Of a stretch of DNA of 64,000 nt, positions 52,769 through 61,336 are shown one piece after another (position 1 is the stretch's first letter; the number at the start of each line of letters is the position of its first letter). A model generated the notes under the pieces. It was given only the letters and a program-made list of their open reading frames with translations. It had not been told where the DNA came from and ran no database searches. The position numbers were made by a program, and so were the translations under genes. This stretch comes from Winogradskyella sp. (GTDB lineage: Bacteria; Bacteroidota; Bacteroidia; Flavobacteriales; Flavobacteriaceae). Location: positions 124,001 through 188,000 of the forward strand of contig SHBX01000001.1 in assembly GCA_004211785.1 (NCBI GenBank), given 5' to 3'.

Positions 52769-53461
52769 CTAATTTTTAGCAGGAGCCGCTTTTTTTGCTT
52801 CTAAAGCTTCTCGTGTACGCTTTGCCATATTAAAGTTAGGGTCAATGGCTAAGGCATCGTTAACTAATTTTAAAGCTGGGTCCACATTTGTTTGATTCTC
52901 TTGGAACGTCACTAATGCTTTAAGGTATAAAAACGCTGCTTTTAAAGACGTCTCATAAGGACGTTGCGTTTCGTAAAAAGCACGCTTCATGTCGTCTTTA
53001 GAGTTGGTTATACCGTATTCAATTTTTGCTTTTGCACCAGTTAAATCAGAATTCTGAATCATTAAATCAGCAATCTCATATGCCAAAGATGGATTAGCTT
53101 TTCTGCTAAATAAAACATTGTAATGCTCTAGAGCTCTTTTTGTTTCGTTTAAGTTTTTAAGAGAAATTGCTTTTACTTCAACATTTAAGTCGGAGTCTGT
53201 TGCGTTCTTATCAATACCTATAGTATTAAGCGCTTGAAGGTATTTACCTTCAGACACATATAAGTAAGCTAAAGTATCTCTTCGAGATTGAGACGGCGTT
53301 AAAACTTCTAAATGCGTCATGGCATTTATAACACCTTGAACGTCTCCTTGGTTCTTCATTTGTTTGTAAAAAGCTTCGTAATGTGCTTTTAAATCTGCGT
53401 TACCTTGAGAAAAACTTATTGCTGAAACAAGCAGAACTAAGGCAATTGTAATCTTCTTCAT
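52769..53461 (-). CDS. Tetratricopeptide-repeat protein
   Basis: A 230-residue secreted protein with signal peptide (MKKITIALVLLVSAISFS). TPR-like helices with GDVQGVINAMTHLEVLTPSQ, YLYVSEGKYLQALNTIG, KRALEHYNVLFSRKANPSLA and ALKLVNDALAIDPNFNMAKR. Likely scaffold for a periplasmic or surface complex. Single gene on the minus strand with a -7 element in front. Confidence 0.88.
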   Translation of the reverse strand: MKKITIALVLLVSAISFSQGNADLKAHYEAFYKQMKNQGDVQGVINAMTHLEVLTPSQSRRDTLAYLYVSEGKYLQALNTIGIDKNATDSDLNVEVKAISLKNLNETKRALEHYNVLFSRKANPSLAYEIADLMIQNSDLTGAKAKIEYGITNSKDDMKRAFYETQRPYETSLKAAFLYLKALVTFQENQTNVDPALKLVNDALAIDPNFNMAKRTREALEAKKAAPAKN

Positions 53462-53481
53462 TGTTTTAAAATTTAATGCGC

Positions 53482-53489
53482 CAAATCTA
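53482..53489 (-). promoter_or_regulatory. -7 promoter element of the TPR gene
   Basis: The minus strand reads TAGATTTG, 21 bases upstream of the ATG at 53461. Confidence 0.5.
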
Positions 53490-53530
53490 TGAAAATTAAT
53501 ACGAATAGGTCTTAAAAAGTTATTAATTTC

Positions 53531-54355
53531 CTAGAGGCCAGTTTTGTACTCATATTTCAAGAGTTGTGCCAATTTTGATGTATCTATTATTTTTCCTATA
53601 GAAGTGTCTTCTGTATTGTATTCTGGAAATTCTAAATTATGCGTTATACAATACTGTTTATAGTATTGCACTTTGGTTGGGTGACTTGGGTAACAGGCAT
53701 TAAACACGTCATTCCATAAGTTTTTTTCAATCAATTGAGTAATAATAGAAATACAATCGTTTTTATGGATAAGATTAACGGGCGCTTTAGGATTTGAAAT
53801 ATGTTTTCTTCCAGAAAGCATTTTACCAGGATGTCTATCTCCGTCAAAAAGACCTGCAAATCTTAAAATCGTTGTATTAAAGGCTGAATTGTTTTTGAGG
53901 ATATTCTCTATTTCAATAAGTTGTTTTCCTGAGATTGATGTCGCATTAGGTTTCGTTTCTTCCGTAATTATTGGAAATGTAAATTCGCTGGTATAAACTG
54001 AAGTAGAACTTATATATAGTACATTTTTAATGCCGCTCTCTTCGATCTGCTTGATGAGTAGTTTTATTTCTGAAACATGATTCTTACTTGGGTTTCTTCT
54101 CAATCCTGGAGGAATATTTATAATTAGTGTTTCAGAATTATTCAAGAATTCAGTAACATTTCCCTCAATTTTAGTTTCGCTTAACTGAATTAAAAATGGA
54201 GTAATACCATGCTCACTAAGACCTTTAAGTTTCTTGTCTGAAGTTGTGGAGCCTTTAACATCAAGTCCGTTTTCTATGAGTTGTTTTGCCAACGGTAGAC
54301 CTAACCAACCACAGCCAATTATACTTATTTTATTATTTATTTTGTTTTTGCTCAT
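53531..54355 (-). CDS. NAD(P)-binding oxidoreductase (YeeZ-like SDR)
   Basis: A 274-residue extended short-chain dehydrogenase-type protein, with the nucleotide motif IIGCGWLGLPLAKQL near residue 12, TLIINIPPGLR and the stretch VLYISSTSVYTSEF. YeeZ-like proteins have unclear activity. The start at 54355 (MSKNKIN) is chosen over an upstream frame to 54406. Confidence 0.87.
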   Translation of the reverse strand: MSKNKINNKISIIGCGWLGLPLAKQLIENGLDVKGSTTSDKKLKGLSEHGITPFLIQLSETKIEGNVTEFLNNSETLIINIPPGLRRNPSKNHVSEIKLLIKQIEESGIKNVLYISSTSVYTSEFTFPIITEETKPNATSISGKQLIEIENILKNNSAFNTTILRFAGLFDGDRHPGKMLSGRKHISNPKAPVNLIHKNDCISIITQLIEKNLWNDVFNACYPSHPTKVQYYKQYCITHNLEFPEYNTEDTSIGKIIDTSKLAQLLKYEYKTGL

Positions 54356-54371
54356 TGAATTATTTGAATTG

Positions 54372-54379
54372 CAAATATA
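54372..54379 (-). promoter_or_regulatory. -7 promoter element of the SDR gene
   Basis: The minus strand reads TATATTTG, 17 bases upstream of the ATG at 54355. A minus-strand TTG (54404-54406) lies 24 bases further up, a little too far for a standard -33. Confidence 0.5.
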
Positions 54380-54454
54380 AGGTTGCGATATCATTTTTTT
54401 GCTCAACTCCTTAATTTTAAGTAACTTTAATACTCACTCTTAAAAACGTAGGTC

Positions 54455-54934
54455 ATGGGTATTAAAAGTTTTCAAGGAGCGCGAAAGCAACAAGCTAGTA
54501 TGCCTCAAAAAGCACTTAAGGTTAAAGATTATATGACCACAAATTTGATAACCTTTAGACCCAACCAAAAGGTACATTCTGTAGTCGAGGCTATTATTAA
54601 AAATAAAATTTCTGGAGGCCCTGTAGTTAATGAAAAAAACGAGTTAGTTGGTATCATATCCGAAGGTGATTGCTTAAAACAATTAAGTGAAAGCCGTTAC
54701 TACAATATGCCTTTAGAAGAAGATATGGTTGAAAATCGTATGATTAAAAATGTTGAAACCATTGATGGGAATATGGATATTTTTGATGCCGCTAATAAAT
54801 TTCTTAACTCTAAAAGACGCCGTTTCCCTATTGTAGAAAACGGTAAGCTAGTAGGCCAAATTAGTCAAAAAGACATCTTAAAGGCAGCATTACAACTTAA
54901 ATCTGAAAACTGGAATAGTAGTACAAAGGGTTAA
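54455..54934 (+). CDS. Two-CBS-domain protein
   Basis: A 159-residue cytosolic protein with two CBS domains (about 25-80: MTTNLITFRPNQKVHSVVEA, GPVVNEKNELVGIISEGD; and about 95-150: FPIVENGKLVGQISQKDILKA). Such stand-alone pairs bind adenosine nucleotides and sense energy state, partner unknown. Confidence 0.9.
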   Translation: MGIKSFQGARKQQASMPQKALKVKDYMTTNLITFRPNQKVHSVVEAIIKNKISGGPVVNEKNELVGIISEGDCLKQLSESRYYNMPLEEDMVENRMIKNVETIDGNMDIFDAANKFLNSKRRRFPIVENGKLVGQISQKDILKAALQLKSENWNSSTKG

Positions 54935-54948
54935 TAACATTAACTATT

Positions 54949-55629
54949 CTATTTCCTAGCGAAGGTTTCTGGTAAATCCGTAATTAATAATTTTTGCTTC
55001 TCATCACTCTCTAGTTCTGCAATTTTTGAGTAAGGATATTCAGGCAGAGGTTCGCTTAATGATCTCCATTTTGCTACTCCAGCTACAATAATGTATTCTC
55101 CAATTTCTATTACGCCTTCTTCATATCTTAGTTTTTTATTAAAACCTAGCCAATTAGTACTCTCTATATTATAGCTTTTTAGTAAGGCCTTAAATTTAGG
55201 AGAAGCTTCATTAAAAGTTCCTGAGTTCTGCTTTTTATCTTTAACTAAAAAACATTTATAGTTTTTAGGATGTTTTATGAGCTTTACAATGACCATATCT
55301 CCATTGTTTTCTAAAAAGAATTCTTGCATTTGTTCTTCTTCGATTAAAGTTTTCCAATGAGAAGATTTTCCGCTATTTACTTTTTGCTGAATCTTTATCT
55401 GATAAAAGATACACTTACGTTTTGAGTAAGGTGCAATTAAAGGTTCTTTAACATGTAGAGCTTTCCCATAAAGTTTAGAAACTTCATTTTGTCTTAAATT
55501 AGTGACTCTTCTTAGAGGAATCTTAGATAAAGATCTAATTATAATCTGTTTTTTACTAAAGTAATATGAAATAATGCCTATTATGATTAGTAGGCCAATA
55601 ATTAAAAAAATTATAATTGTAGAATTCAT
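54949..55629 (-). CDS. Membrane protein with GIDE-like domain
   Basis: A 226-residue protein with one N-terminal membrane segment (about 4-23) and a region resembling the GIDE/E3-ligase-associated fold known from mitochondrial MUL1 (GKALHVKEPLIAPYSKRKC, then KCIFYQIKIQQ, and TLIEEEQMQEFFLENNGDMV). The RING finger of the eukaryotic enzyme is absent, so no ligase activity is expected. Bacterial homologues occur, function unknown. It lies among small zinc-ribbon and metalloprotease genes on the same strand. Confidence 0.75.
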   Translation of the reverse strand: MNSTIIIFLIIGLLIIIGIISYYFSKKQIIIRSLSKIPLRRVTNLRQNEVSKLYGKALHVKEPLIAPYSKRKCIFYQIKIQQKVNSGKSSHWKTLIEEEQMQEFFLENNGDMVIVKLIKHPKNYKCFLVKDKKQNSGTFNEASPKFKALLKSYNIESTNWLGFNKKLRYEEGVIEIGEYIIVAGVAKWRSLSEPLPEYPYSKIAELESDEKQKLLITDLPETFARK

Positions 55630-55690
55630 GAAATTTTAATCAAGTGCTAGTATATTATATGTATTTAACAATTTGTAAAAGTTACATGTT

Positions 55691-56053
55691 TTAATCATCA
55701 CGTTTTACTAATGCATAATAATCACCATCTAAAGGTAGATAACCTTGGTCGTATACAAAGTAGTATATGGTTCCAGCTTTTGTGGTATAGATACTTGTAA
55801 AATAATTGAAGTCAAACCCTTTTTCAATAAGCTTTGCTCTTGAGGTTTTTGTTTTTTTATCTGGGTTTAAGTTTTCAAGTATTCTGTAATTTTTTCGTAG
55901 CCTATTATTAGTGTTTCTAATTAGGTTTTTAGAATCTTTATTAATACGATTATTATAAGCATTTCTGCAACCGTCACTACAGAATTTCTTATCAACTCTA
56001 CCAATTATTTTATCTCCACATTCTGGGCATGCTTTATTCATAAATTTTATCAT
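55691..56053 (-). CDS. Zinc-ribbon protein of unknown function
   Basis: A 120-residue protein with an N-terminal zinc ribbon: CPECGDKIIGRVDKKFCSDGC (C9-x2-C12 and C26-x3-C30). A basic middle (RNTNNRLRKNYRILENL) and a C-terminal domain around TTKAGTIYYFVYDQGYLPLD follow. This type is often seen as an inner-membrane-associated or nucleic-acid binding protein, but I cannot name a function. Its ATG overlaps the stop of the metalloprotease gene (ATGA). A truncated copy of its start exists at 57146-57223. Confidence 0.82.
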   Translation of the reverse strand: MIKFMNKACPECGDKIIGRVDKKFCSDGCRNAYNNRINKDSKNLIRNTNNRLRKNYRILENLNPDKKTKTSRAKLIEKGFDFNYFTSIYTTKAGTIYYFVYDQGYLPLDGDYYALVKRDD

Positions 56054-57162
56054 TCGTATAGATTAACAACTAAGTCGTCAAAATATACATTAGTCTCTGA
56101 ATCACCTTTTACATAAAAGCGAACTCTAAATTTTTTAGTTACTTCAGGAATACAGATTGATTTAGTTTGAATTTTAAAAAAACCTCCTCCTAATTCAATT
56201 GCTTCTCCTTGTGCAAAACGTCGACTAAATTCTTCATCAGAATCTAAGTCATCATATAAGTCAATTACTAAGTTTATATTACCGTTAATTAAAAAATCAG
56301 TGCTTTTGATGTTTACTTCTGCAACCAAATTAGAACAATTAGCAAAATCTGATATTTCAAAATCTTTATACCAATTACCAAAATTATTATTGTTAGAGTT
56401 TTGAATAACAGATATCCCCAATGAATAATTAGGAGATGTATATTCAATTTGTTCTATGAAATAAGAATATGGATTGTCACTTACATTATTATCAAAAACG
56501 GTAACAGGAACCCACTCATTATTCTCTAGGATTTCATCAACAACTAACGTTTGGCTATAATTTTTCTCATCAGCCCAGCTTGGCATTTCAATATCTTCGT
56601 TTAATAATTCATCTAAATAAAAACTTCTCTGTTGTTCCTGATTTAAACTATAAACTTGAAAATTTGAACAAATTTGAGAGCACATTATTGAAGTTGGTAA
56701 CCCATTTGGAAAAAAATTAAAGACGTGGCCTCTATTTAATAATGCATGACCAAATTCATGATACATTAAATTCTCTTTTTGAATGTAAGTTTGGTTATTC
56801 CAACAGTCAGGAGAGCTAACTATTTCTACTCTCGCAGTATTACTCTGGTCGTAATTAGCATAGCCAAGACCGCAATAAGCGTTACCTGCACCATTTTGAG
56901 ACCCTGGGTTTATAAAGACTATACTTATAGGTATTTGAGATAAATCTCTACCTCTTGATAACATTTCTTCAATAAAGGAATCGTAAAAAGGTTTTAGCAG
57001 ACTATCTATGGTCATAATATCATTCTCTTCGCCTTCTCCTTCAGAATTTATAATTGGAGATGATGAGGGTTGTACATCTGATTTTGAACATTCGTACAAG
57101 AATATAGTACTTATACAAAACAAAATTCTAAAGCAGAGTTTAATTTTAAAGTGATATCTCAT
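56050..57162 (-). CDS. Lipoprotein zinc metalloprotease-like protein
   Basis: About 370 residues. The N-terminus is a signal peptide with the lipobox FLYEC (Cys in ECSKSD). The zinc motif HEFGHALLNRGH (in YHEFGHALLNRGHVFN) carries HExxH and a later His. It resembles zincin lipoproteins of Bacteroidota. The C-terminal 120 residues form a beta-sandwich, similar to a carbohydrate- or protein-binding domain (YFIEQIEYTSPNYSLGISVI). The ATG at 57162 starts the signal peptide; an upstream ATG at 57174 is four codons earlier. Its stop is coupled with the zinc-ribbon gene. Confidence 0.85.
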   Translation of the reverse strand: MRYHFKIKLCFRILFCISTIFLYECSKSDVQPSSSPIINSEGEGEENDIMTIDSLLKPFYDSFIEEMLSRGRDLSQIPISIVFINPGSQNGAGNAYCGLGYANYDQSNTARVEIVSSPDCWNNQTYIQKENLMYHEFGHALLNRGHVFNFFPNGLPTSIMCSQICSNFQVYSLNQEQQRSFYLDELLNEDIEMPSWADEKNYSQTLVVDEILENNEWVPVTVFDNNVSDNPYSYFIEQIEYTSPNYSLGISVIQNSNNNNFGNWYKDFEISDFANCSNLVAEVNIKSTDFLINGNINLVIDLYDDLDSDEEFSRRFAQGEAIELGGGFFKIQTKSICIPEVTKKFRVRFYVKGDSETNVYFDDLVVNLYE

Positions 57163-57223
57163 ATTGTAATTCATTTAATAGTACTATTATCTTGCCTCCA
57201 CATTCAGCGCATGTTTTACTCAT
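57146..57223 (-). pseudogene. Truncated 5' remnant of a zinc-ribbon gene
   Basis: ATG at 57223 overlaps the stop of the acetyltransferase gene (ATGA), exactly as the intact zinc-ribbon gene at 56053 overlaps its upstream gene. The first codons give MSKTCAECGGKII, close to the MNKACPECGDKII of the intact protein, but the frame then diverges and stops after 25 codons, running into the start of the metalloprotease gene. It looks like a copy cut off after the first CxxC. Confidence 0.6.
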
Positions 57224-57762
57224 AATCTTGGATTTTTAATACTATACCACCTTAAAATTTCTTCATTTTTATATTTAAAATCTTCAACATAACTCAATCC
57301 TATATTTAATAAGGCTTTATGCGACGCGATATTACCTAGCTCTGTAATGCCATAAATATTTTTAAGATTCAGAGTATTAAAACCAAAATCTACTGAGGCT
57401 TTACCAGCCTCTGTAGCATAGCCTTTTCCCCAATATTTAGGCATTAATCTATAGCCAACATCATAAAAATTGGTTTTGCCATTAAAAGTATAATCATCAA
57501 TAAATCGCAAACCAGACCATCCGATAAAAGCTTCACTCTTTTTTTCAATAACTGCTAATCTACAAACACCATGACTGATATATTTTGTTAGGCAATCTTC
57601 TATATATTTTTCTGAGTCAGCGATATCTTTTACAGGTTTATTACCCAAATACTTATGAACTATTGGGTTTGAATCTAGTTGAAAAAGTGAGTTAACATCT
57701 TCTTTTCTAAATTCTCTTAGAATAAGTCTTGGCGTTTCTATATAAATAGATTTTCTGATGAT
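57220..57762 (-). CDS. GNAT acetyltransferase without a canonical start codon
   Basis: A RimJ/RimL-type GNAT. The ordinary start at 57648 (TTG) would give only 142 residues and lose the first strand. The open frame continues upstream to 57783 and encodes the family's standard N-terminus IYIETPRLILREFRKEDVNS, but has no ATG, GTG or TTG there, only ATC, ATT and ATA codons. Either a rare start codon is used (ATC at 57760-57762 or 57757-57759 is the best placed) or the start was lost by mutation. The C-terminal core (GYRLMPKYWGKGYATEAGKA) is normal. Substrate unknown. Confidence 0.7.
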   Translation of the reverse strand: MIRKSIYIETPRLILREFRKEDVNSLFQLDSNPIVHKYLGNKPVKDIADSEKYIEDCLTKYISHGVCRLAVIEKKSEAFIGWSGLRFIDDYTFNGKTNFYDVGYRLMPKYWGKGYATEAGKASVDFGFNTLNLKNIYGITELGNIASHKALLNIGLSYVEDFKYKNEEILRWYSIKNPRL

Positions 57763-57971
57763 AGATACAATTTTAAAGGGATATTAAATTATTACAATAT
57801 ACAAATTATCCATTTACAAACGACTACAAATACTTACAAACGAATTTAAACACGTAACTACCGACTTTAATTTGGTTGCTGCCTAATATTTGCACTGTCG
57901 AAATACTACTGGAATAGTTTCAGTACTTAAACTCGATAGTATTAACTGTTTAACATTAAAAATTAAAACAC

Positions 57972-58304
57972 ATGAACACATTAAGAAACAAAGTACAGTT
58001 GATTGGTAACTTAGGGAATGACCCAGAAATTATTAATTTAGAGTCAGGAAAGACATTAGCAAAATTCTCTATAGCTACAAATGAAAGCTATAAGAATACG
58101 CAGGGCGAAAAAGTAACAGATACGCAATGGCATAATATTGTTGCTTGGGGAAAGACAGCTCAAATTGTAGAGAAGTATGTTGGTAAAGGAAAAGAAATCG
58201 CCATAGAAGGGAAGTTAACTACACGCTCTTGGGAAGACAAAGATGGTATTAAGAGGTATACAACTGAAGTGGTTTGTAGTGAGCTTTTGATGTTAGGAAA
58301 GTAA
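57972..58304 (+). CDS. ssb: Single-stranded DNA-binding protein
   Basis: A 110-residue OB-fold SSB. The N-terminal NKVQLIGNLGNDPEIINLE and the WHNIVAWGKTAQIVEKYV stretch are family hallmarks. It lacks the acidic C-terminal tail (normally about 50 residues more, ending DDDIPF), so it probably is a short accessory SSB. Monocistronic, with a terminator shared with the next gene. Confidence 0.92.
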   Translation: MNTLRNKVQLIGNLGNDPEIINLESGKTLAKFSIATNESYKNTQGEKVTDTQWHNIVAWGKTAQIVEKYVGKGKEIAIEGKLTTRSWEDKDGIKRYTTEVVCSELLMLGK

Positions 58305-58329
58305 TCTAGTTATCATTTAAGCAATAAAA

Positions 58330-58357
58330 AAAGGGGAAACCGTTTGGTTTCCCCTTT
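58330..58357 (+). terminator. Bidirectional terminator between ssb and the secreted protein gene
   Basis: Perfect 12-bp stem (58330-58341 and 58346-58357) with a four-base loop, flanked by A and T runs on the two sides. Confidence 0.9.
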
Positions 58358-58376
58358 TTTATAAGGTCTTAAAACA

Positions 58377-60902
58377 TTATTGTTTAATAATTTTTTTTGT
58401 AATACTCAAATTTGAAGTTTTACTCTCAATAGTTATGAAGTAAAGTGCACTTTCAAGATTATTAAGGTTAGGAATTAGTAGTTCTCCATCATTTAGATTG
58501 ATATTTTCTAAAACAACCCGTCCACTAATGTCCACTATAAATACTTTAAATTGCTCTTGAGATAAATTCTGAGGTAAATTTATAGTGATATTTTCTATAA
58601 ATGGATTTGGTATAATTTTTAGATCTTCAAAAACAAAATCATTTGTGTTTAATGAACTTTGGCATAAATCTATACTAGTAAAAATATCATTGTCTTCGGC
58701 GCTACCTGATAGGTCTGTAACTACAGTAGCATTACCAAAATCTTCGGGAGGTATTGGAGGTTGCGGTGGGGCATCTGTTGCAGGCGTTAAAATAAGTTCA
58801 GGATGATTAAGGTCTGACTCTTTTGCTATCCATGTAAGCGCCGATCCTAATAAACGATTGTCATCCAAACTAAGTGAAACAATTTTATCACCTGCCAATT
58901 GCATATTCACAAAAGAAGTCACATCGAGCTCATACCATCCAGCTTCACTTTCAACCCATGTAAAACTAACATCATAGATAGCTCCTGTAGGCTGATCTGA
59001 ATAATAGGTTAGGGTGTCTTCTGTCCAGGAATCATCTTCAAGGCCTCTTACAGCAACTTCTTTTGCTGAATCCGTCCAAGAGTTTTTATATAAGCGAAGG
59101 GTAGCTTTATCAACATTCGTTAAAATAGATTGCGTAAGGTCAAATTTTAAGAACGGGCTTCGAACTCTAAAAGGGTTACTCCCTACAATCATTTTCCAAC
59201 TATTTCCATGAGGTACATCAGTCCGATCGTCAATATAAGTATCATCAGTAGGTTTAGTGTTCGTAGGGTCTGGCGCAGGCCAAAATGGTGGCAATTTAAG
59301 CGGTGTTTCGTAAAAGGTTTTCTCAGCCAATTCTAGCTGCGCCAAATAAAGATTTGACGGACATATGATATCGGGATTAATAGTTTCGTGCCAATGATTA
59401 GATTCCATAGAAGACGGTAGATCGGTTGTCAATCCCACTGCAACATTGTTTACATCAGTAGACGGATAAGGAAGATTTGTTTCGGCTTTAATGTTCCAAT
59501 ACACCGTATTGGGACGAGAATCACCGCTAAAACGTGTTCCCTCTCCTAAATCAAACTCCGTATACATGTTATTGCTATCATTTAAGGACTTATGGGTAAT
59601 TACTGCACTTGAAAGCGATTTGACTCGAGAGAACACATTATTGTGAGCTGCTTGATGCGTTCCAATATCATGAAACCATTCGCCCACAATGACCACATCA
59701 TGGACTAGGGAATTTGTAGCATTTGACAATGTAATACCATAGTGTCCAACTTTATTCGGGAATATGCCATCTGTTTTAGGTCTCCCAGAGTAATGATCCA
59801 GTACAATATTAGCGATGGTTATATGATCTCCGTTTACACGAAGACCTAGATTTGCATTCTTTACATAAATATTTCGTATCCAGCTATGCTCAACACCTCC
59901 CATGAATATCCCATTGGCTCCTGAACCATTGAAATGAGTGCCGTTTTGCTCTTCCCTGAATTCCAACGTAAAATTCTCAATACTGCGGTGTGTACCGCCA
60001 TTAAAATATATGAATCCTCCGCCATCAGCATGTATATAGTTATTCTCAGGACGAATTTCACTGAGGTTGTTAGGAAACCAAAGTACGGTCTCGTACATAT
60101 CTTGTCCTCGTAGTACAAAGTTGTCTTGATTGTCAACTTTAATCCAATCCGTTATTTTATAACGCCCATTAGGCACATAAACAGCCATATTATCTGGACA
60201 GGCAGCTATAGCATCTCGGAAGGCTTGCGTATCATCATGTATTCCGTCACCTACAGCACCATATTCTGTAACATCAGGTCCATTAGGCCAGTCAGGAATG
60301 GCAACATTGCCTTCCATATAGCCAACATTAGAAAAGTCTTGAAGAAGTCCATTAGAATCCCATAGTTCACCATTTTCGCCCCAAATACCTGAGTTTTCAC
60401 AGATAATACTTCCGCTTACTATAGCACTTACTCTAGCTTGATTATCTACCCTGCCGAGGTCAATATCTGCCTGAGTCAATGCATAATCCGCATTGTAAAT
60501 CCAAATTTCATTAATATCCAGTTCATTATCGCCGTCAGTATCTCCTCCAGTAAATACTATTTCTACTGGGGAATTAGGTGCCTGAAATAAATAATCTTCA
60601 AGTATTATTTCGGTTAGGCTCTCATTACCAAGGTTAGTCACTGTAAAGGTATATCTAATAGTCTCACCAACATCAGCACATTCATCTCCATCAGTGTCAA
60701 TAAATGTACCAGCACTAACAAGTGCAATTTGTTGTGAATCTGCATTTACATTTGATGAAATTGTAGATTCTATAAATATTTTGTTGGGATTAATATATGT
60801 AGTAGTAGCATGTAGCTTGGGTACTACTAGTAGACTAAGTATTAATAAAATACAATTGAACGGCCTCTTTATAAAGAGGCCTCTTTTTAAGGCGAGAGTC
60901 AT
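58377..60902 (-). CDS. Type IX secreted pectate-lyase-fold protein
   Basis: About 841 residues. A signal peptide (hydrophobic around 20-33) is followed by a DUF11-like repeat (about 45-170, GTFIDTDGDECADVGETIRY), a right-handed beta-helix (pectate lyase 3 type, VTEYGAVGDGIHDDTQAF and on to about 505), a DNRLRE/CBM96-like domain (about 550-715, TDDTYIDDRTDVPHGNSWKM) and a type IX sorting domain in the last 75 residues ending LSITKKIIKQ. It probably binds or cuts a polysaccharide outside the cell. The start at 60902 is preferred over 60944. A perfect palindrome lies in the signal-peptide codons. Confidence 0.9.
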   Translation of the reverse strand: MTLALKRGLFIKRPFNCILLILSLLVVPKLHATTTYINPNKIFIESTISSNVNADSQQIALVSAGTFIDTDGDECADVGETIRYTFTVTNLGNESLTEIILEDYLFQAPNSPVEIVFTGGDTDGDNELDINEIWIYNADYALTQADIDLGRVDNQARVSAIVSGSIICENSGIWGENGELWDSNGLLQDFSNVGYMEGNVAIPDWPNGPDVTEYGAVGDGIHDDTQAFRDAIAACPDNMAVYVPNGRYKITDWIKVDNQDNFVLRGQDMYETVLWFPNNLSEIRPENNYIHADGGGFIYFNGGTHRSIENFTLEFREEQNGTHFNGSGANGIFMGGVEHSWIRNIYVKNANLGLRVNGDHITIANIVLDHYSGRPKTDGIFPNKVGHYGITLSNATNSLVHDVVIVGEWFHDIGTHQAAHNNVFSRVKSLSSAVITHKSLNDSNNMYTEFDLGEGTRFSGDSRPNTVYWNIKAETNLPYPSTDVNNVAVGLTTDLPSSMESNHWHETINPDIICPSNLYLAQLELAEKTFYETPLKLPPFWPAPDPTNTKPTDDTYIDDRTDVPHGNSWKMIVGSNPFRVRSPFLKFDLTQSILTNVDKATLRLYKNSWTDSAKEVAVRGLEDDSWTEDTLTYYSDQPTGAIYDVSFTWVESEAGWYELDVTSFVNMQLAGDKIVSLSLDDNRLLGSALTWIAKESDLNHPELILTPATDAPPQPPIPPEDFGNATVVTDLSGSAEDNDIFTSIDLCQSSLNTNDFVFEDLKIIPNPFIENITINLPQNLSQEQFKVFIVDISGRVVLENINLNDGELLIPNLNNLESALYFITIESKTSNLSITKKIIKQ
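60862..60881. repeat. Perfect 20-base palindrome within the signal-peptide codons
   Basis: GGCCTCTTTATAAAGAGGCC reads the same on both strands. On the plus strand it is followed by a T-run, resembling a terminator. In the minus-strand gene it encodes the basic region before the hydrophobic segment of the signal peptide and could form a hairpin in the mRNA. Confidence 0.6.
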
Positions 60903-60944
60903 TACAGCGTAAATCTGATGAGTCAGAAAGAAATGGGGGAGCAT

Positions 60945-61281
60945 AATATTAGTTTTTAAGTTAATAAGTCTTATACCATTTTTAGTGAATGGTATAAGCT
61001 TTAAAAATTAAAATCATCAATATTTGACAACACACACAAAGGGATATTAACTACACAAAATAATTTGAGATTACATTAATTAATGTACTAGTTTTAAATG
61101 CTACATTAATTTCTGTATAGAACAGTCTTTTGTGTATGTTTTACTAAAAGAGCTAGATTATAATGTTGGATTCAAACTCACTTAGTAGGTCTAATATATT
61201 AGATAGATATAGGTTGTTTACAATATAAGGATAATTTAGGGGAGTAGCTAAAGTTATAATACTTATGTTTACTAAAAAAGT
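60945..61281. other. Intergenic region upstream of the pectate-lyase-fold gene
   Basis: About 340 bases without a gene on either strand. It holds the leader hairpin at 60970-60998 and AT-rich sequence. No convincing -7/-33 pair was seen for the minus-strand gene. Confidence 0.5.
60970..60998 (-). other. Hairpin upstream of the pectate-lyase-fold gene
   Basis: Perfect 11-bp inverted repeat (60970-60980 and 60988-60998) with a seven-base loop, about 70 bases before the start codon at 60902. It could be a leader structure or a protein-binding site. Confidence 0.5.
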
Positions 61282-61308
61282 AAAAGAGAGGCTCCTAGCT
61301 TCTCTTTT
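61282..61308 (-). terminator. Terminator of the first metalloprotease gene
   Basis: Eleven-base arms (61282-61292 and 61298-61308) with one G-T pair and a five-base loop. A T-run follows on the minus strand; the stop codon is at 61337. Confidence 0.75.
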
Positions 61309-61336
61309 GTTAACTAGATTAAAATAAATATAGAGT

